64,000 nt of DNA from Dromiciops gliroides (GCF_019393635.1 NC_057862.1:700913825-700977824); one strand, 5' to 3'; counted from the first letter of the stretch, positions 11,358 through 23,865 are shown. Made by a program: numbers and translations. Notes: generated by a model from the sequence alone, not told the origin.

Positions 11358-14300
11358 TTAACTTCCCTTTTTCCTTAAATAGTCACCTAGAAGGAAACAA
11401 GAGAGACGTTCTGACTAGGCCATGGGCAGCGATGGGGTCAGCTGCCAGAGTCAGGGTCCAGTGGTGTCTCTGAGGGCCACTGTGGTCAGAAGAGCCTTTC
11501 TTAGAGGCCTCAGTGAAACAAACAGTTCCAATGTGGCTCATCCCCCAAGTCATCAAAGCCAGTGCCTGCTGAGCCACAGCGGCAGAGCCAGACTTCAGAC
11601 GGGGCCCAGGCCTTGCCCACCACTGCTGGACTGCGCTGGGCATTTCCTGTTGATTTTAGGACCAATCCATAATGTGAAAACTATCCCTCTCTCCACTGCC
11701 TTCTCCTGCTCCAGAATCTCACGGGGCTCCCCAGTGCCTTGTCCTATTATCCTGCTGTCAGGCTGGGGGCCCACTTGGCCATTCTCCTTGCCTGGGATGT
11801 TGTTCCCTCTCCCCTCAGAGGTCATCTCCTTCCAAAGGCCTTTCCAGATTCTCCTCCACCCCCACTGTGTATTTGGAATACGCCCCACCTATTCACTTCT
11901 CTGGGAAGGTTGTGTCTCCCCCCACCCCCACTCCCCCCGCCCCCAGCAGAGGTGGGGAGATGTAGGAAGCAGGTGTTCTGAAGAAGATCTGGTGGTGGGA
12001 GTGGACTGCAAGCAGAAAAGGGAAGTGAAAATCCTGCTCTCCTCTGCCCCAGTCAGGCCTTGTTGAAAGGACTGTGGTCAGGTCAGGGCACCATGGTCCA
12101 AGAAGGGTGTTGATAAACTAGAGTTTGGCAGCCAAGCGTTGGTTTCATGGGTGATTACAAATGGGTCCCTGAGACCCACCCACGTCTGCTGGCATGGGGC
12201 CTCTTACCCAGCTTCTCTACGGCCTCCACGCACACGCTGGCATACATGTCCTCCCGATATGTGGCCACCAGGAGGTGCAGATTGGTTTGAACAACCACCA
12301 GCCCCGTCTTGTTCTAGGGAGAAGCAGAGGAAGGTACTGACTCAGGGCCGGCCTTCCACTGGCTCTGCTCCCCCAGGGCCTGGAGGCAGGGATTCCCCAC
12401 CTTGCAGACCCCCCTTGCACCTCCAGGGTCTGGCTGGCATTACCATCTCGGCCTGAGGACTGGATGGCCCAGCAGTCAGTACTGTGCACACGCATGCCTG
12501 GGGTGCCTGGGGAGACAGCACTGTCCAGTACTACATAGAGCTCAGCTATTGCTCCTGTAATCCAGGCTCAAAGGCTCTCCTCATTGGTGGAGGTGGATGA
12601 CTTAAGGGGTGGAGCTGTGTGTCCCAACTGCCTTCCTCAGCTCCCCAGCTCCCCTGGAGTCCAAGTGGGCTTTCCCAGCATCCACAGGCTGACAGGTTTC
12701 TGGCAGGCACAGGCATTGACGTGGCCTCTTGGTGGGAAGGCCTGAGTTTAAGAGTTTGGACTTCAGACCTTCTAGAGAGAGAATGGTTCCTTGGAGAAAG
12801 TGGGTGTGTCCAGAGTGACTCAGACATGTTCCTCCACATGGGAAGGTTGAGGAGGGCCTCAGTGACACCATCTGAAACTGGTTCTGGTCTGTTTACTATT
12901 CAAGAGACAAGGCTCTAAGAGGAGAGCTCTGAGACATGGGCCTCGGGGTTGGCACCTTTGGCTCAAAAGGAGTGGAGCCTCCCACTTTGTGAGCCATGAG
13001 AATCAGTGAGAGGTAGTGCAGGCCCGGAATCCACACCTCAGGGGGTAAGGAAGAACCTTTGAGAATGACCAGCTGGATCCAAGCTATGAGAAGTCGGGGC
13101 AGGGATGTGCAACTGTCTGCTCAAGAACTTGGTGGGATGAAGAGCCCATTGTGAGCCTACTGCCCCAGATGTGGAGGTGGGGTAGGGGAGGGTACGTCCC
13201 CAAGGTGTGTGGGAGAGTTTGTACTTTATTCTTGCTCTACTGTTGAAGTAACTAGTTCTTTGTAAAGGGTAATCAAGGTTAAGTGGCCAGTTACATGGAA
13301 CAGGGACAAGTGAGTGGTACCTAACACTGGGGGGAACACAGGCAAAGGGAGCTGGAGTCAGGGTACTCCCGAAACCCAACCTATGTGCTCTGGCCCCACT
13401 CGCCAGGCCAGGACCATGACATCTCCCCTCAAGGTTCTGGAATACCTCAGGTGGACACGGGAGCCAGCCTGGAGTACACACACACTCTCCATCCTACTTC
13501 TAGCCCATTAATGGGGGAAGCAACTGCTATGGAGAAATCACTCTCTTCACTGTCAACCACCACCCCACACAGGACAGACAAGTCAGCCTCCTGCAAACTG
13601 CTCCTGCAGGGGCTATAACCACAGCCTCTGACGACCCAGAAAGGAAAGTCACCAAAGTCATTGGCCCTGTCTAATGGCTCAACCCAAGGAACTGCTATGT
13701 GATTTTCTCAGTGAAGAAACCTTTGCTCCTACCCCCTAAAGTGGGCCATTGCCAGTTGTTCTGACCTCCATCCTGCCCCCAGAGTCATCGGGGTCCAGAA
13801 ACAGAAAACAGAGTTCAGCATCTTTATCCCCAAGGCCTCCCATCTTCCTTTTCTTCCTTCCTTCCTTCCTTCCTTCCTTTCTTTCTTTTTTTTGGTGAGG
13901 CAATTGGGGTTAAGTGACTTGCCCAGGGTCACACAGCTAGTAAGTGTTAAGTGTCTGAGGTCGGATTTGAACTCAGATCCTCCTGAATCCAGGGCCAGTG
14001 ATCTATCCACTGCACCACCTAGCTGCCCCCTCCCATCTTCCTAAAAGCCCTGTTACTATATGGGACAGCTCCCAGCCTATGAGTCATCCTGGCCTCCTCA
14101 CTATCTCTCACCCTCAGATTCAATATGGTGCCAAAGCCTGTTGATGTCACCTCTGCAGCATCTCTGGTCCATTTCACCTCTGTTGTACCTCTGGTCTATT
14201 TCACCTCCTCAGCATCTCTCAGACAGGCCCCTTCTCTCCTCTGACCCTGCCCCCACCCTGGTGCAGGCCCTCATCCCCTCATGCCTGGACTATTGCAGCA

Positions 14301-17300
14301 GCCTGGGGTGGGTCGGCCTGCCTCTAGTCTCTCCCCTCTCCAGTCTATCTTCCATTCAGCCCCTAAAGAGATCTTCCAAAACCACAGGTTTGATCATATC
14401 CTGCCCTACAGGACCTCCAGAATCAAACACAAAATGCTTTGTTTGGCTTTCAACACTCTTCACGATGTAGCCCCCTCCTACCTTCCCATTCTTCTGACAG
14501 CTCATTCCCCAGTACTTCCTCTTTGATTCAGTGACTATTAGCCTCCTGGCTCTTCCACAAACAGGACTCTCCAGCTCTGGGCTTCGGGCATTCTCTCTGG
14601 CCATCCCCCTTACCTGGGATACTCTCCCTCCTCTGTTCAGACCACTGACCTCCCTGGCTTCCTTCAAGTCCCCACTAAAATCCCACCTCCTCCAGGAAGT
14701 CGTCCCCAGCTCCTCTACACTCCAGCATCTTCCTTCTGCTCAATATCTCCTGTTTATCTTGTCTGTAGCTTGCTTTATATGTTTGTCCCCATTTATCTCC
14801 CCATCATTCTGTGAGCTCCTTGAGGGAGCTTGCTTTGCTCTGTATTCCCAGCACTTAGCACAGTGCCTGACACACAGGGGTGCTTCAGAAATGCTCACTG
14901 ATTCATTGACTGCCTGACTGCTTCACATACTGCCCACGTCCTGACCAAGAAGCTTTGGACCCAGGCTGCAGGCGCCAATTTGTTTTGCTTGACTATGCAT
15001 GAGAGTTTTGTTTTACCTTTTTTTCAGTGGAGACAGGGATAGAGTTTCTACCCCCACCCCCACCCCAATAAAAGAAAAAAGAAAATAGGGTCATTGAAGC
15101 ATCTTAAAAATGCACCAAACAGAAGGAAGCAAGAACAAGCAGGACAACTATGGAAGTTATGCTGTACATTACAGAGATTCACAGTTTCATTTAAAATCCA
15201 CATTTCCCATTCTAATGTGTCTGTGCAAGTGCTCACTTTATTTGATGTTTGTTCAGTTCAAATGAAAGTAAAAAGAAAATGTTTGATAAAGCTGTCATGG
15301 GTTAATAACAACCCCAGCTCAAACAAATCAAATGAGTCTTCATTTTGTGAGAAATAATTATTAATAACTGATATCTTGGGGATCCAACGCTCTCCCTTTC
15401 TTAATCCTTTCTCTTTCTCCCCCCCAAGGTCTAAATTCTCCCTGAAAGTAAAATTCATCTGGGTCAAATCAGAGCCAAGCTCACAAAGGAGTCTTGGGTG
15501 GAGACCGATCCTTTTATCTAGATAGCCCAAGGAATTACTGATAAGATTAAACCACAAGTAGGTGGAAACTAGTTTGAGTGGGGGTCTTAGTCATCTTCCC
15601 CAAGAGATGAGAGACCTGAGTCATCTCCCCAGACTTCATTTTAATATTACCCACCTCCAATCAAGTCAACCAATTAGATTTGAATGAGGTTAATCAATTA
15701 GATTGGATTGTTATGTGATGAACCTCCTACCTGTTGGAAGGGTATATGACCCAAGACCCAAATGCCAGGAAGGGTCATTGGTCTGAGAGAAATGGCCAAA
15801 GGGCCTCCTTTTATTAAGGTCTTCTCAGCATGTTAACAAAATTATTCAATTACCCAGAAACAATGTCTCTCATTTGTAATGTCATAATTTCTTGAACAAA
15901 ATGACAAGCAAACTCACTTATCTTTGGTAAAGGTGGAAATTGATCCAACCAAAGCACTTTGGAATTAGAGACATAAAACCATTAAAATGACCATATCCTC
16001 TGACTCAGCATCTCCACTGCTAGACATACCCTCCAAGGAGGAACGCCAGGCCAGCCTCCCATCCCCACCTCTTCTGCAGAGGTCAAGTCCATGCTTATGG
16101 AACGCTGCAGACAAAGGCAGATTTTTTCCCCATGTGTCACTGTTTTTGCTGATTTTTTTTTCACTTCTTTCCCTTTTTATTTTTAAAATCCGTTGTTATA
16201 AGAAATGGCTCTTAGGGAGGAGAAAGGAGGAAGGATACAGGGGAAATCTAGGTGAAAACAAAACAATATCAATAAGATATTTTTTAAAGAGAAAGAAAAA
16301 GAATTTAATCCTTGCCCAAAGTATTGGATCTTCCTGTTCCCTAATTTTGGGATGGTATGCTCTTTCATTTGCCATGTGCCCATCTTGATTGCATCATGGT
16401 GCATGGCTAGAGATGCTGCTTCCCAGCATTTCCAGCTTCTAGTGAAAGGCCCCCTCGCCTCTCAGCCACATACCTTCTTGGCGTAAAGGGAGCGCTCATC
16501 TGCTCGGACACATTTGTAATCCTTCTCCCTGAAGTAGAGACCATCCCTTCGCACTTGAAGAGGGTTCTTGGAGAATCCATTCACAAGTACACGGATGTCA
16601 CTGGGTGATATCTGCAGTTGTTAGGGCAAAAGAGGGAAAGGGGAGAAGCTTTTTTTTTCTTTAAATATTTTTTAAAATAATAATAAACATTTTTTTTCTT
16701 TTTTTTTCCAGGGCAATGGGGGTTAAGTGACTTGCCCAGGGTCAGACAGCTAGTAAGTGTCAAGTGTCTGAGGCCAGATTTGAACTCAGGTCCTCCTGAA
16801 TCCAGGGCTGGTGCTTTATCCACTGTGCCACCTAGCTGCCCCAATAAACATTTTTATTTAAAGTTTTGAGTTCCAAATTCTATCCCTCCTTCCCTCCCTC
16901 CCCTCCCCCCTTCCTGAGGTGGTAAGCAAGGGGAAAATAGCATGCTTCATAGGTGTTCCATCAATATCAGTTCTTTCTCTGGAGGTGGATGGTCTGCTTC
17001 ATCAATAGTCCTTTGAGATTGTCTTGGATCCTTGTATTGCTGAGAACAGTTAAGTCATTCACAGTCCTTCATCAGACAATATGGCCGTCACTGTGTACAA
17101 CATTCCCCTGGTTCTGCTCACTTCACTCTATTTCGGTCCATATAAGTCTTTCCAGGCCTTTCTGAACTTGTCCTGCTTGTCATTGGGAGAAGCATTTATT
17201 AAGCGCCGCCTATGAGTCAGGCACTGGGCTAAGTGTTTTACCTCATTTGATCCTCACGTAAGGGCTGTGATGAATGCCACTGGACAGTTAAAGAAACTGA

Positions 17301-17519
17301 GGCAGATGGAGGTTCAGTGACTCACCCAGGACACCCCAGGTAGTCATGTCCTCCTGACTGCCCCGGTGCTAACCACCCCTGTCCCCAAGCTTCTTTTCTT
17401 ACATTAAACCCTGGTGAGGACACCAAGACAGTGCGCTCATGGAGCTTGATGATGGCTGCATTGTCCACATGCTTTGTGCCCAGGAGGGAGTCCAGCAGCA
17501 AATTCTGCACGTTGCTCAT
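11358..17519 (-). CDS. PFN4: PFN4 profilin-4, complete CDS in four exons
   Basis: Small profilin-fold protein of the testis-enriched PFN4 type; in the family it binds phospholipids and acts in spermatid acrosome/manchette formation, with weak or no actin binding. Coding exons: 17519-17403 (39 aa, starts [19 protein letters not shown]), 16611-16474 (46 aa, [17 protein letters not shown]), 12313-12208 ([20 protein letters not shown]) and 11386-11358 (GDYLRKKGS, stop TAA). All junctions are GT/AG and phases agree (0, 0, 1), giving exactly 129 aa, the usual family length, with no frameshift. An AG at 17567-17568 shows the first coding exon also has 5'UTR (17566-17520) joined to a further upstream exon that I did not find. 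Three SINEs sit directly upstream of that acceptor. The last coding exon is only 29 nt. Same strand as TP53I3 and next to it, as in placental mammals. Confidence 0.96.
11690..11925 (+). mobile_element. L2-type 3' fragment
   Basis: TTGCCTGGGATG, CCTTTCCAGATTCTCCTCC and similar words typical of L2/CR1 3' ends, in the last PFN4 intron. Confidence 0.6.
13850..14028 (-). mobile_element. A-tailed CORE-SINE with (TTCC)n tail and 14-bp duplication
   Basis: Target duplication CCTCCCATCTTCCT at 13836-13849 and 14029-14042. The poly A tail has grown into a GGAA microsatellite (TTCC on the plus strand). Confidence 0.93.
14060..14925 (+). mobile_element. L2/CR1 ORF2 C-terminus and 3'UTR
   Basis: Encodes the family tail [20 protein letters not shown] and [10 protein letters not shown] in broken frames, then the classic GAGCTCCTTGAGGGAGC and CAGCACTTAGCACAGTGCCT. 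PFN4 intron. Confidence 0.85.
15000..16440. other. PFN4 intron without recognised element
   Basis: AT-rich. 15600-15800 has repeated CAATTAGATT words and may be an old LTR, but no ends were found. No exon seen on either strand. Confidence 0.35.
16650..17185 (-). mobile_element. L1 3' end between PFN4 exons 1 and 2
   Basis: Reverse-oriented L1 3'UTR (AATATCAGTTCTTTCTCTGG, TTGTCTTGGATCC) interrupted by one SINE. Confidence 0.85.
16695..16842 (-). mobile_element. A-tailed CORE-SINE with 13-bp duplication
   Basis: AATAAACATTTTT at 16682-16694 and 16843-16855; lies in the L1. Confidence 0.92.
17188..17395 (-). mobile_element. MIR-like fragment beside PFN4 exon 1
   Basis: AAAGAAACTGAGGCAGATGG and the GCATTTATTAAGCGCC head; reaches almost to the exon 1 donor. 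Confidence 0.6.
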
Positions 17520-17609
17520 TCTTGGTCAGCTCCAGGACAGTGGAGGGCCTCTGGCCTTTTGAAGATCTGTGAACAAGAGAAGGAAATGAATGCATTTAAA
17601 AAGCATTGG

Positions 17610-17765
17610 GGGCAGCTAGGTGGCACAGTGGATAAAGCACTGACCCTGGATTCAGGAGGATCTGAGTTCAAATCCGATCTAAGACAATGGACATTTACTA
17701 GCTGTCTGACCCTGGGCAAGTCACTTAACCCTCACTGCCCTACAAAAAGAAAAAAAGAGAACAGG
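17610..17765 (+). mobile_element. A-tailed CORE-SINE, first of a serial trio
   Basis: Preceded by AAAAAGCATTGG (17598-17609), a target word that recurs after this copy and after the third. Confidence 0.92.
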
Positions 17766-17785
17766 GGCTGTAAAAAGCATTGGCA

Positions 17786-17936
17786 GGGGCAGCTAAGTGG
17801 TGCATTGGATAAAGCACCAGTCCTGGATTCAGGAGGACCTGAGTTCAAATCTGGCTTCAGACACTTGACACTAGCTGTGTGACCCTGGGCAAGTCACTTA
17901 ACCCCCATGGCCCTGCAAAAAAAAGAAAAAAAAGCA
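17786..17936 (+). mobile_element. A-tailed CORE-SINE, second of trio
   Basis: Target word again at 17772-17783; lacks the ACTT block before AGCTGTGTG. Confidence 0.92.
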
Positions 17937-18076
17937 ACCAGTGGATAAAGCACCAGCCCTGGATTCAGGAGGACCTGAGTTCAAATCCACATCAGACATG
18001 TGACACTTACTAGCTGTGTGACCTTGGGCAGCTCACTTAATCCTTATTGCCCGGACAAAAAAACAAAACAAAACCA
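17937..18076 (+). mobile_element. A-tailed CORE-SINE, third of trio, head missing
   Basis: Begins inside the element at CAGTGGATAAAG; the target word follows at 18077-18088. Confidence 0.9.
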
Positions 18077-18694
18077 AAAAAGCATTGGCTAAGCTCCTAA
18101 CTGTGTGCAAAGTGCTGGGGAGACAGAAAGAAGAACAGCACAGGCTTTGCTCTTGGGGGTTCACGTTCTAGTGGGGAGACCCCACCTTTAGAGACTGCAT
18201 TGTCACCCTCATTTTATGGGGAAGCACAAGACCCCAGCCAGCCAGGACAAGGGGCTGGCGCAGGGAGGGAAGAACTCACTCCAAAGGCTATGACCATGTG
18301 ATCCCTACAGGTCCTTCTGCAGAGAATCCCAGATCCCCCTAACGGAAAGGCCCTCAGAGGCCTTAGCCTGACTCCAGCCTGAACAAGAAGCCCCATGCTT
18401 AGAGCACATGGGACAAGTGGTCCTCCAGGCTCCCAGGGCCCTTCTCCACATCAGCTTGCTCTCATGTGCCATGGCCCCGAGGTCCTGCCCCCATCCTGGG
18501 AGTCCTGGTGTAATCTTCAGTCCAGGATCCCAATCCCCAAGATGAATCAGATGGGGAAGACGTCAATGGGGACGGTTTCCTCCTCACTCCCAGAAGCACT
18601 GCCCTCTTCATGCAGTTCATGGACTGCTGACACATCCTGAGTTTGAAATCTGTTCAAGACCACTAAATTCCTTTCAGATGAACCATTATCCAAC

Positions 18695-19316
18695 TGTGGC
18701 CAGTGAAAAGTGAGAGACAGAGTTTCTGGGTAATTAACAAAGCAATTTATTAATTAGGCTAACAAATAATAAAATGATGGTCAGTGGCCTTTTGGTAACC
18801 AAAGATGGAGATCAACAAATGCTTAAAATGTCTTTGGAGGGGGCAGCTAGGTGGTACAGTGGATAAAGCACCAGACTTGGGTTCAGGAGGACCTGAGTTC
18901 AAATCCAACCTCAGACACTTAACAGTTACTAGCTGTGTGACCCTGGGCAAGTCACTTAACCCTCGTTGTCCCGCAAAAATAAATAAAATTAATTTAATTA
19001 ATTAAAAATAAAATGCCTTTGGACAAATGGGTGCCCATGATAGGCAGAGACCAACCCTGATTAGCAAACAATTAAGGAGGGGGTTAGACCTAGGAGGTGG
19101 GCTGAAAGCTTTCAGCACCTGCTGCTGGGAACTTGGCTTGACCCCAGACTCCATCTCCACCCAGACCACTCAAGTTGAACAATGAGGGAGGAGGCGGGGT
19201 GGTCTCAAGGGTGTGAGCCTAAGTTTTTCCATCTGGAATTCCCCTAGATTAGATTGTCAGAAGCGAACCCTCCTAGTTGGGGAGAATATTCCTGTAGGAT
19301 TAGGCCAATCTCAACA
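18695..19316 (-). mobile_element. LTR-like unit (LTR-E), uncertain
   Basis: Starts TGTGGCC, ends CTCAACA, and has a minus-strand AATAAA near its right-reading 3' end (CAATTTATTAATTAGG). A SINE lies in it. No target duplication verified. Confidence 0.3.
18839..19009 (+). mobile_element. A-tailed CORE-SINE with 14-bp duplication
   Basis: AAAATGTCTTTGGA at 18825-18838 and AAAATGCCTTTGGA at 19010-19023; tail is AAATAA-rich. Confidence 0.93.
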
Positions 19317-19319
19317 TCA

Positions 19320-20280
19320 GCCCTGTCCTTCAGAGACTGACTGACCTACAAGGACTGGTCCCTAAATGAGGAAATAAAGCAGGGGGACCTCAGTCCAAAT
19401 AACTATTCCCTCACAGCCAGACCTCCCTGATTTGGTAAGGACTTTTAAAATCCAAATTTAAGATTACATTTATCCATTTTAAGACACATCTTATTTGAAT
19501 TGATAGAGGTCTAAGCCAACAGTGCAGCTTTCCTTCCTAGCTTCTTGCCATCTGCTGCCTGCTAGGCCTTTATCCAAGGCCTTGATAAGAACATCTGCGG
19601 CACAGGGCTGAGCACTGGAATGCTCGCTCCTCTGTCCACATGGACATGGGCCATGACTGTATCATCCCCCTAAAAGCTAGATAAGCTCTCCACAAAGAGG
19701 GACAAAGGGCATGAGGTAAGTCTGCTGAAGCTGGCACCAGCCTGACTGTCCTGTGGCCAGCTTCCTCCAGACATTTGCCCCACTCCCTGCCTTTCTTCCA
19801 GGACCCTGCACTGGAGTTCATCCAGACAGTTGGGGCAGCTCTCTTCCCATCTCTTCATCACTTGGGAATCAGCTTCTCATTATTTACTTCCAGGACAATA
19901 TTCATGCTCCTTTATGGATAAATCAGAAACAAAATGGAGCACTCCAGCCTCCTTGTTGCTAGTTATCATCTTCACAGCCAGTATTCCTTGATGATGATTG
20001 GATGATGGTGATTGATGACGACTGATGATGGTGACAAAACGTATGGGACTTACCATATTGTGAAGAAAATTCTTTGTCAGGTATAAGGTACCATATCAAT
20101 GTTATCTATTATTGTTTTTGAAATAATCAACCTCATGGAGAGGTCCTATACCTTCTTTGTTCTCTCAGTATAACTGAAGAAAAAAAGGCCTTTGTGTTGT
20201 CCTTAGCTTCCTTCCCTTGCCAACCTCAGTTCATTCTGACCTTTAGCTTTCCTGACATTCTTTTTAGATAACTGTGCCAA
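19320..20280. other. Intergenic stretch without recognised element
   Basis: No exon, known repeat or RNA gene seen. A short (GATGATGG)-like word series lies at 19990-20035. Confidence 0.4.
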
Positions 20281-20374
20281 ACTTTAAAGAAAAATCATAT
20301 TTAATTTATTTCTCCAATTACATGTAAAAATAATTTTAATGTTCATTTTACCTCCTTTCTTTCTTTCTTTTTTT

Positions 20375-20497
20375 TAAATTAAGAAAGTATTTCATTTTTT
20401 CCATTACATGTAAAGATAGTTCTCAACTTTTGTTTATACAAGCTTTCCAATTTCAGATTTTTCTCCCTCCCTCCCCCCTCCCCCAGACAGCAGGTAA

Positions 20498-20548
<51 letters not shown>

Positions 20549-21405
20549 CACATAATAACATTAATCCTATTTCTGCATTAGTCATGCTATAAGAGAAAAA
20601 ATCAGAGCAATGATGAAAAACCTCAAAATAGAAAAAAAAAACCCAACAGCATCAAAAACAAAAGAAATAGTATGGTTCATTCAACATCTATACTCTGCAG
20701 TTCTTTTTTTTTTTTTTCCTGGATTTGGAGATCCTCTTCTATCACGAGTTCCCTGGAACTCTTCTGTGCCATTGCATTGGTGAGAAGAATATAGTCCATC
20801 ACAGTAGGTCAACACTCAATGTTGATGATACTGTGTACAATGTTCTTCTGGTTCTGCTCATCTCACTCATCATCAGCTCATGTAAGACCCTCCAGGTTTC
20901 TCTGAACTCCTCCTGCTCATCATTTCTTACAGCACAATAGTATTCCATTGTATTCATATACCACAACTTGTCCAGCCATTCCCCAATGGATGGGCACCCC
21001 CTCAACTTCCATTTCCTTGCCACCACGTAAAGAGCAGCTATAAATATTTTTGTACATGTGGGTCCCTTTCCCCCTTCCATGATCTCTTTGGGAAAAAGAC
21101 CCAAAAGTGGTATTGCTGGGTCAAAGGGTATGCACAGCTTTATTGCCCTTTGGGCATAATTCCAAATTGCTCTCCAGAATGGTTGGATCAGTTCACAGCT
21201 CCACCAACAATGGATCAGTGTTCCAATTTTCCCACAGCTTCTCCAACATTTATTATTTTCCTTTTTTGTCATTTTAGCCAATCTGATAGGTGTCAGGTGG
21301 TACCTCAGAGTTGTTTTAATTTGCATCTCTCTAATCATTAGAGATTTAGAGCATTTTTTCATATGGGAATAGATAGCTTTGGTTTCTTCATCAGAAAACT
21401 GCCTG
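20375..21405 (-). mobile_element. Young L1 3' end, 5'-truncated
   Basis: ORF2 C-terminus open for 187 codons (HLTPIRLAKMTKKENNKCWR, HCWWSCELIQPFWRAIW), then 3'UTR and an A-rich tail. A (TA)n stretch sits in the 3'UTR at about 20501-20546. CTTTCTTTCTTT-type sequence on both sides suggests its duplication. Very similar to the copy at 27922-29313. Confidence 0.92.
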
Positions 21406-21423
21406 TTCTTTCTTTCTTTTTTT

Positions 21424-21559
21424 GATGGGGCAATGAGGGTTAAGTGACTTGTCCAAGGTCACACAGCTAGTAGATGTCCAGTGTCTAAGATCAGATTTGA
21501 ACTCAGGTCCTCCTGAATCCAGGGCCAGTGCTTTATCCACTGTGCCACCTAGCTGCCCC
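21424..21559 (-). mobile_element. A-tailed CORE-SINE
   Basis: Complete unit between the young L1 and an LTR-B fragment. Confidence 0.9.
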
Positions 21560-21651
21560 TAGACCCCTTTAATTCTAAGTGGACTGTGTGCAAGAGTGTA
21601 ATTCTTCATTGAGGAATACCTAAAAACCACCACTTCTCCCCCATGACAATG
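21560..21651 (+). mobile_element. LTR-B 3' fragment
   Basis: TGTGTGCAAGAGTGTAATTC to CCCCCATGACA matches the reverse of the left end of the LTR-B copy at 60456. Confidence 0.6.
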
Positions 21652-21654
21652 TGC

Positions 21655-22380
21655 AACCATGCAAAATATATTTCTATATTAGTCATATTGCAAAAGAAAA
21701 CACAGACCCCTCAAAAATCCATAAAACAAAGTAAAAACCAGTATGTTTCAATCTGTATTCAGACTCCATTAGTTCTTTCTTTGGACGCAGATAGCATTTT
21801 TCCTCATGAGTCCTTTGGAATTATCTTAGATCATTGTCTTACTGAGAATAGCTAAGTCATTCACAGTTGATCACTGTACAATATTGCTGTTACGGTGTAC
21901 AGTATTCTCCTGCTTCAGCTCACTTCACTTCACTTTGCATCAGGTCGTGTAAATCTTTCCAGGTTTTTCTGAAAGTATCCTGCTCATCATTTCTTATAGC
22001 ACAGCAGTATTCCATTATAATCATATATCACCACTTGTTCAGCCATTCTCCAACTGATGGACATCCCCTCAATTTCCAATTCTTTGCTACCACAAAAAGA
22101 GCTGCTATAAATATTTTTGTACAAATAGGTCATTTTCCCTTGTTTAAAAAAATCTCTCTGGGATGAAGACCTGGCAGTGGTATTGCTGAATCAAAGGGTA
22201 TGCACAGTTTTATAGTCCTTTATTCTCCAGAATGGTTGGATCAGTTCACAACTCCACCAATGGTGGGTTTACCAAGCACTAGATGACTATGATCATACAC
22301 TGTCTCTCCTGTGTCTAACCTATCCCACTGACCTACCACTCTATTTCTTAACCAGCACCCGACTGTTTTGATGATGACCA
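21655..22380 (-). mobile_element. Older L1 3' end
   Basis: Reverse L1 3'UTR and ORF2 C-terminus, then a jump at about 22272 to an upstream ORF2 segment (internal deletion). Confidence 0.85.
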
Positions 22381-22383
22381 CTC

Positions 22384-23345
22384 TGGACTTCTGGGAGGGC
22401 AGATGGTAAAATAAGGAGGAAATCACCTGAATTCTCTCATATTCACCTCCAAACAACTATAAAACAGCACCCCCAGAAGAATGCTACAGTGGTAGAACCA
22501 GCAAAAAGATGAGGTGAAACAATTTTTCTAGCCCTAGAAACATGGAATATTGGCAGGGTCTGCCTCACTAGTGTAAAAGGGGATACAGTCCAGGACAGGA
22601 AGTGTCCCAGAGAGCCAGCAGCAGGTACTGCCTCAGCAAGACAGTGGGAGGCCCTGAGCTTCAGTGTGGTGCCAGGCAAGCAGGCAAACACCAATACCAG
22701 GATGCCCAACATGCCTTAGAAAATGGGCAGATGCCAGCACTGGGACCCCTACACATCTCAGGGCAGTGCCAGGGAACCGGCAGATGACAGTGCTGGGACC
22801 CCCATGTGACTCAGCACAGCACCATATAAGCTGCCAGACCCCGACAGCCTCCAGCAGCTTCAGCAACCATCCCCTCCATCAGCGCAGCCCCAAGCATGAG
22901 GGTCCCTCTGTGGGCCTCAGGGCAGTGCAACACCATGCAAATAGCCAGGGACTGTAGTTCTCTCCTTCCTCCCTGCACAAGAAGCTTGGAACAGTGCCCC
23001 CTTCCGCCCTCAGACTTTAAAGTTTAAAAGGGAAAAGGCTGGAAAAGATAAGCAAAAAACAAACAAAAAACAATCTGACCAAAGAAAAGTTATTAATGGT
23101 GGCAGGGAAGATCAAGACACAAACCCAGAGACAGACGACAATGCAGAAACATCTACGGGCAAAGCTCCAAAGAAAAATGGGAATTGGACTTAAGTCTAGA
23201 AAGAACTCATGGAAGAGCTTAAAAAGGAGTTTACAATCAGCTCAGAGAGGCAGAAGAAAAATTTGGAAAATAAATGAAAGTGATGCAAGAGACTCGTGAA
23301 AAAAGAGTCAAGAGACTCCTATAAACTCTATCAGCTGACATGCTA
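22384..23345 (+). mobile_element. L1/HAL1 5' region and start of ORF1
   Basis: Starts like an L1 5'UTR (GGAGGGCAGATGGTAAAATA) and continues into broken ORF1 sequence rich in Lys, Gln and Thr. Homologous to the reverse-strand N-terminus near 32.2 kb. Confidence 0.65.
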
Positions 23346-23703
23346 AAGCAGGCGGGGAGTAAATGACAGGCCTCAAGTCCATTGGTGAGTTAGGGGGATG
23401 TCTAGCCCAAGCCTGTGAAGACCTCCTCCGTGGGCAGAAGAGAATAAATTGTTCCCATGGCAGCGAAGGTGCCTGAAATAGGTGCTATGGAGCGCTTAGA
23501 GCTTGGTCAGATATGGGAGAGGCCAAAGTCACCCACTGCACCCCAGGCCATGGTCAGTTGTCTTGACTTCTGTCTTGCCGCTGGACTTTGATGACTCTGG
23601 AAGAGAAACTGAGGTTAATGGCTTTTTGCTCCGCTGCTTCACTTAAATCCCATTCATGTATAACTCAAGACATTGACGACGGTGTCATTGGTCCTCTTCA
23701 AAA
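23345..23703 (-). mobile_element. Long SINE-like repeat fragment
   Basis: Reverse of the long CORE-SINE tail (TCTTGCCGCTGGACTTTGATG, GTCCTCTTCAAAAATGAAGG). Its 3' edge supplied the target for the next three SINEs. Confidence 0.55.
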
Positions 23704-23715
23704 ATGAAGGGCAAG

Positions 23716-23865
23716 GGGGCAGGTAGGGGGCGCAGTGGATAGAGCACTGGCCCTGGATTCAGAAGGACCTGAGGTCAAATCCGGCCTCAGACACTTGACA
23801 CTTACAGCTGTGTGACCCTGGGCAAGTCACTTAACCCCCATTGCCCCGCAAAAAAAAAAAAAAAA
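23716..23865 (+). mobile_element. A-tailed CORE-SINE, tandem array copy 1
   Basis: Preceded by ATGAAGGGCAAG (23704-23715). Carries the variant AGAAGGACCTGAGGTC shared only with copy 3. Confidence 0.95.

Noticed and set aside
18370..18650. Possible FAM228-type exon in the PFN4 neighbourhood
   Set aside because: Only a faint resemblance in one frame, with no supporting splice sites; not enough to report.
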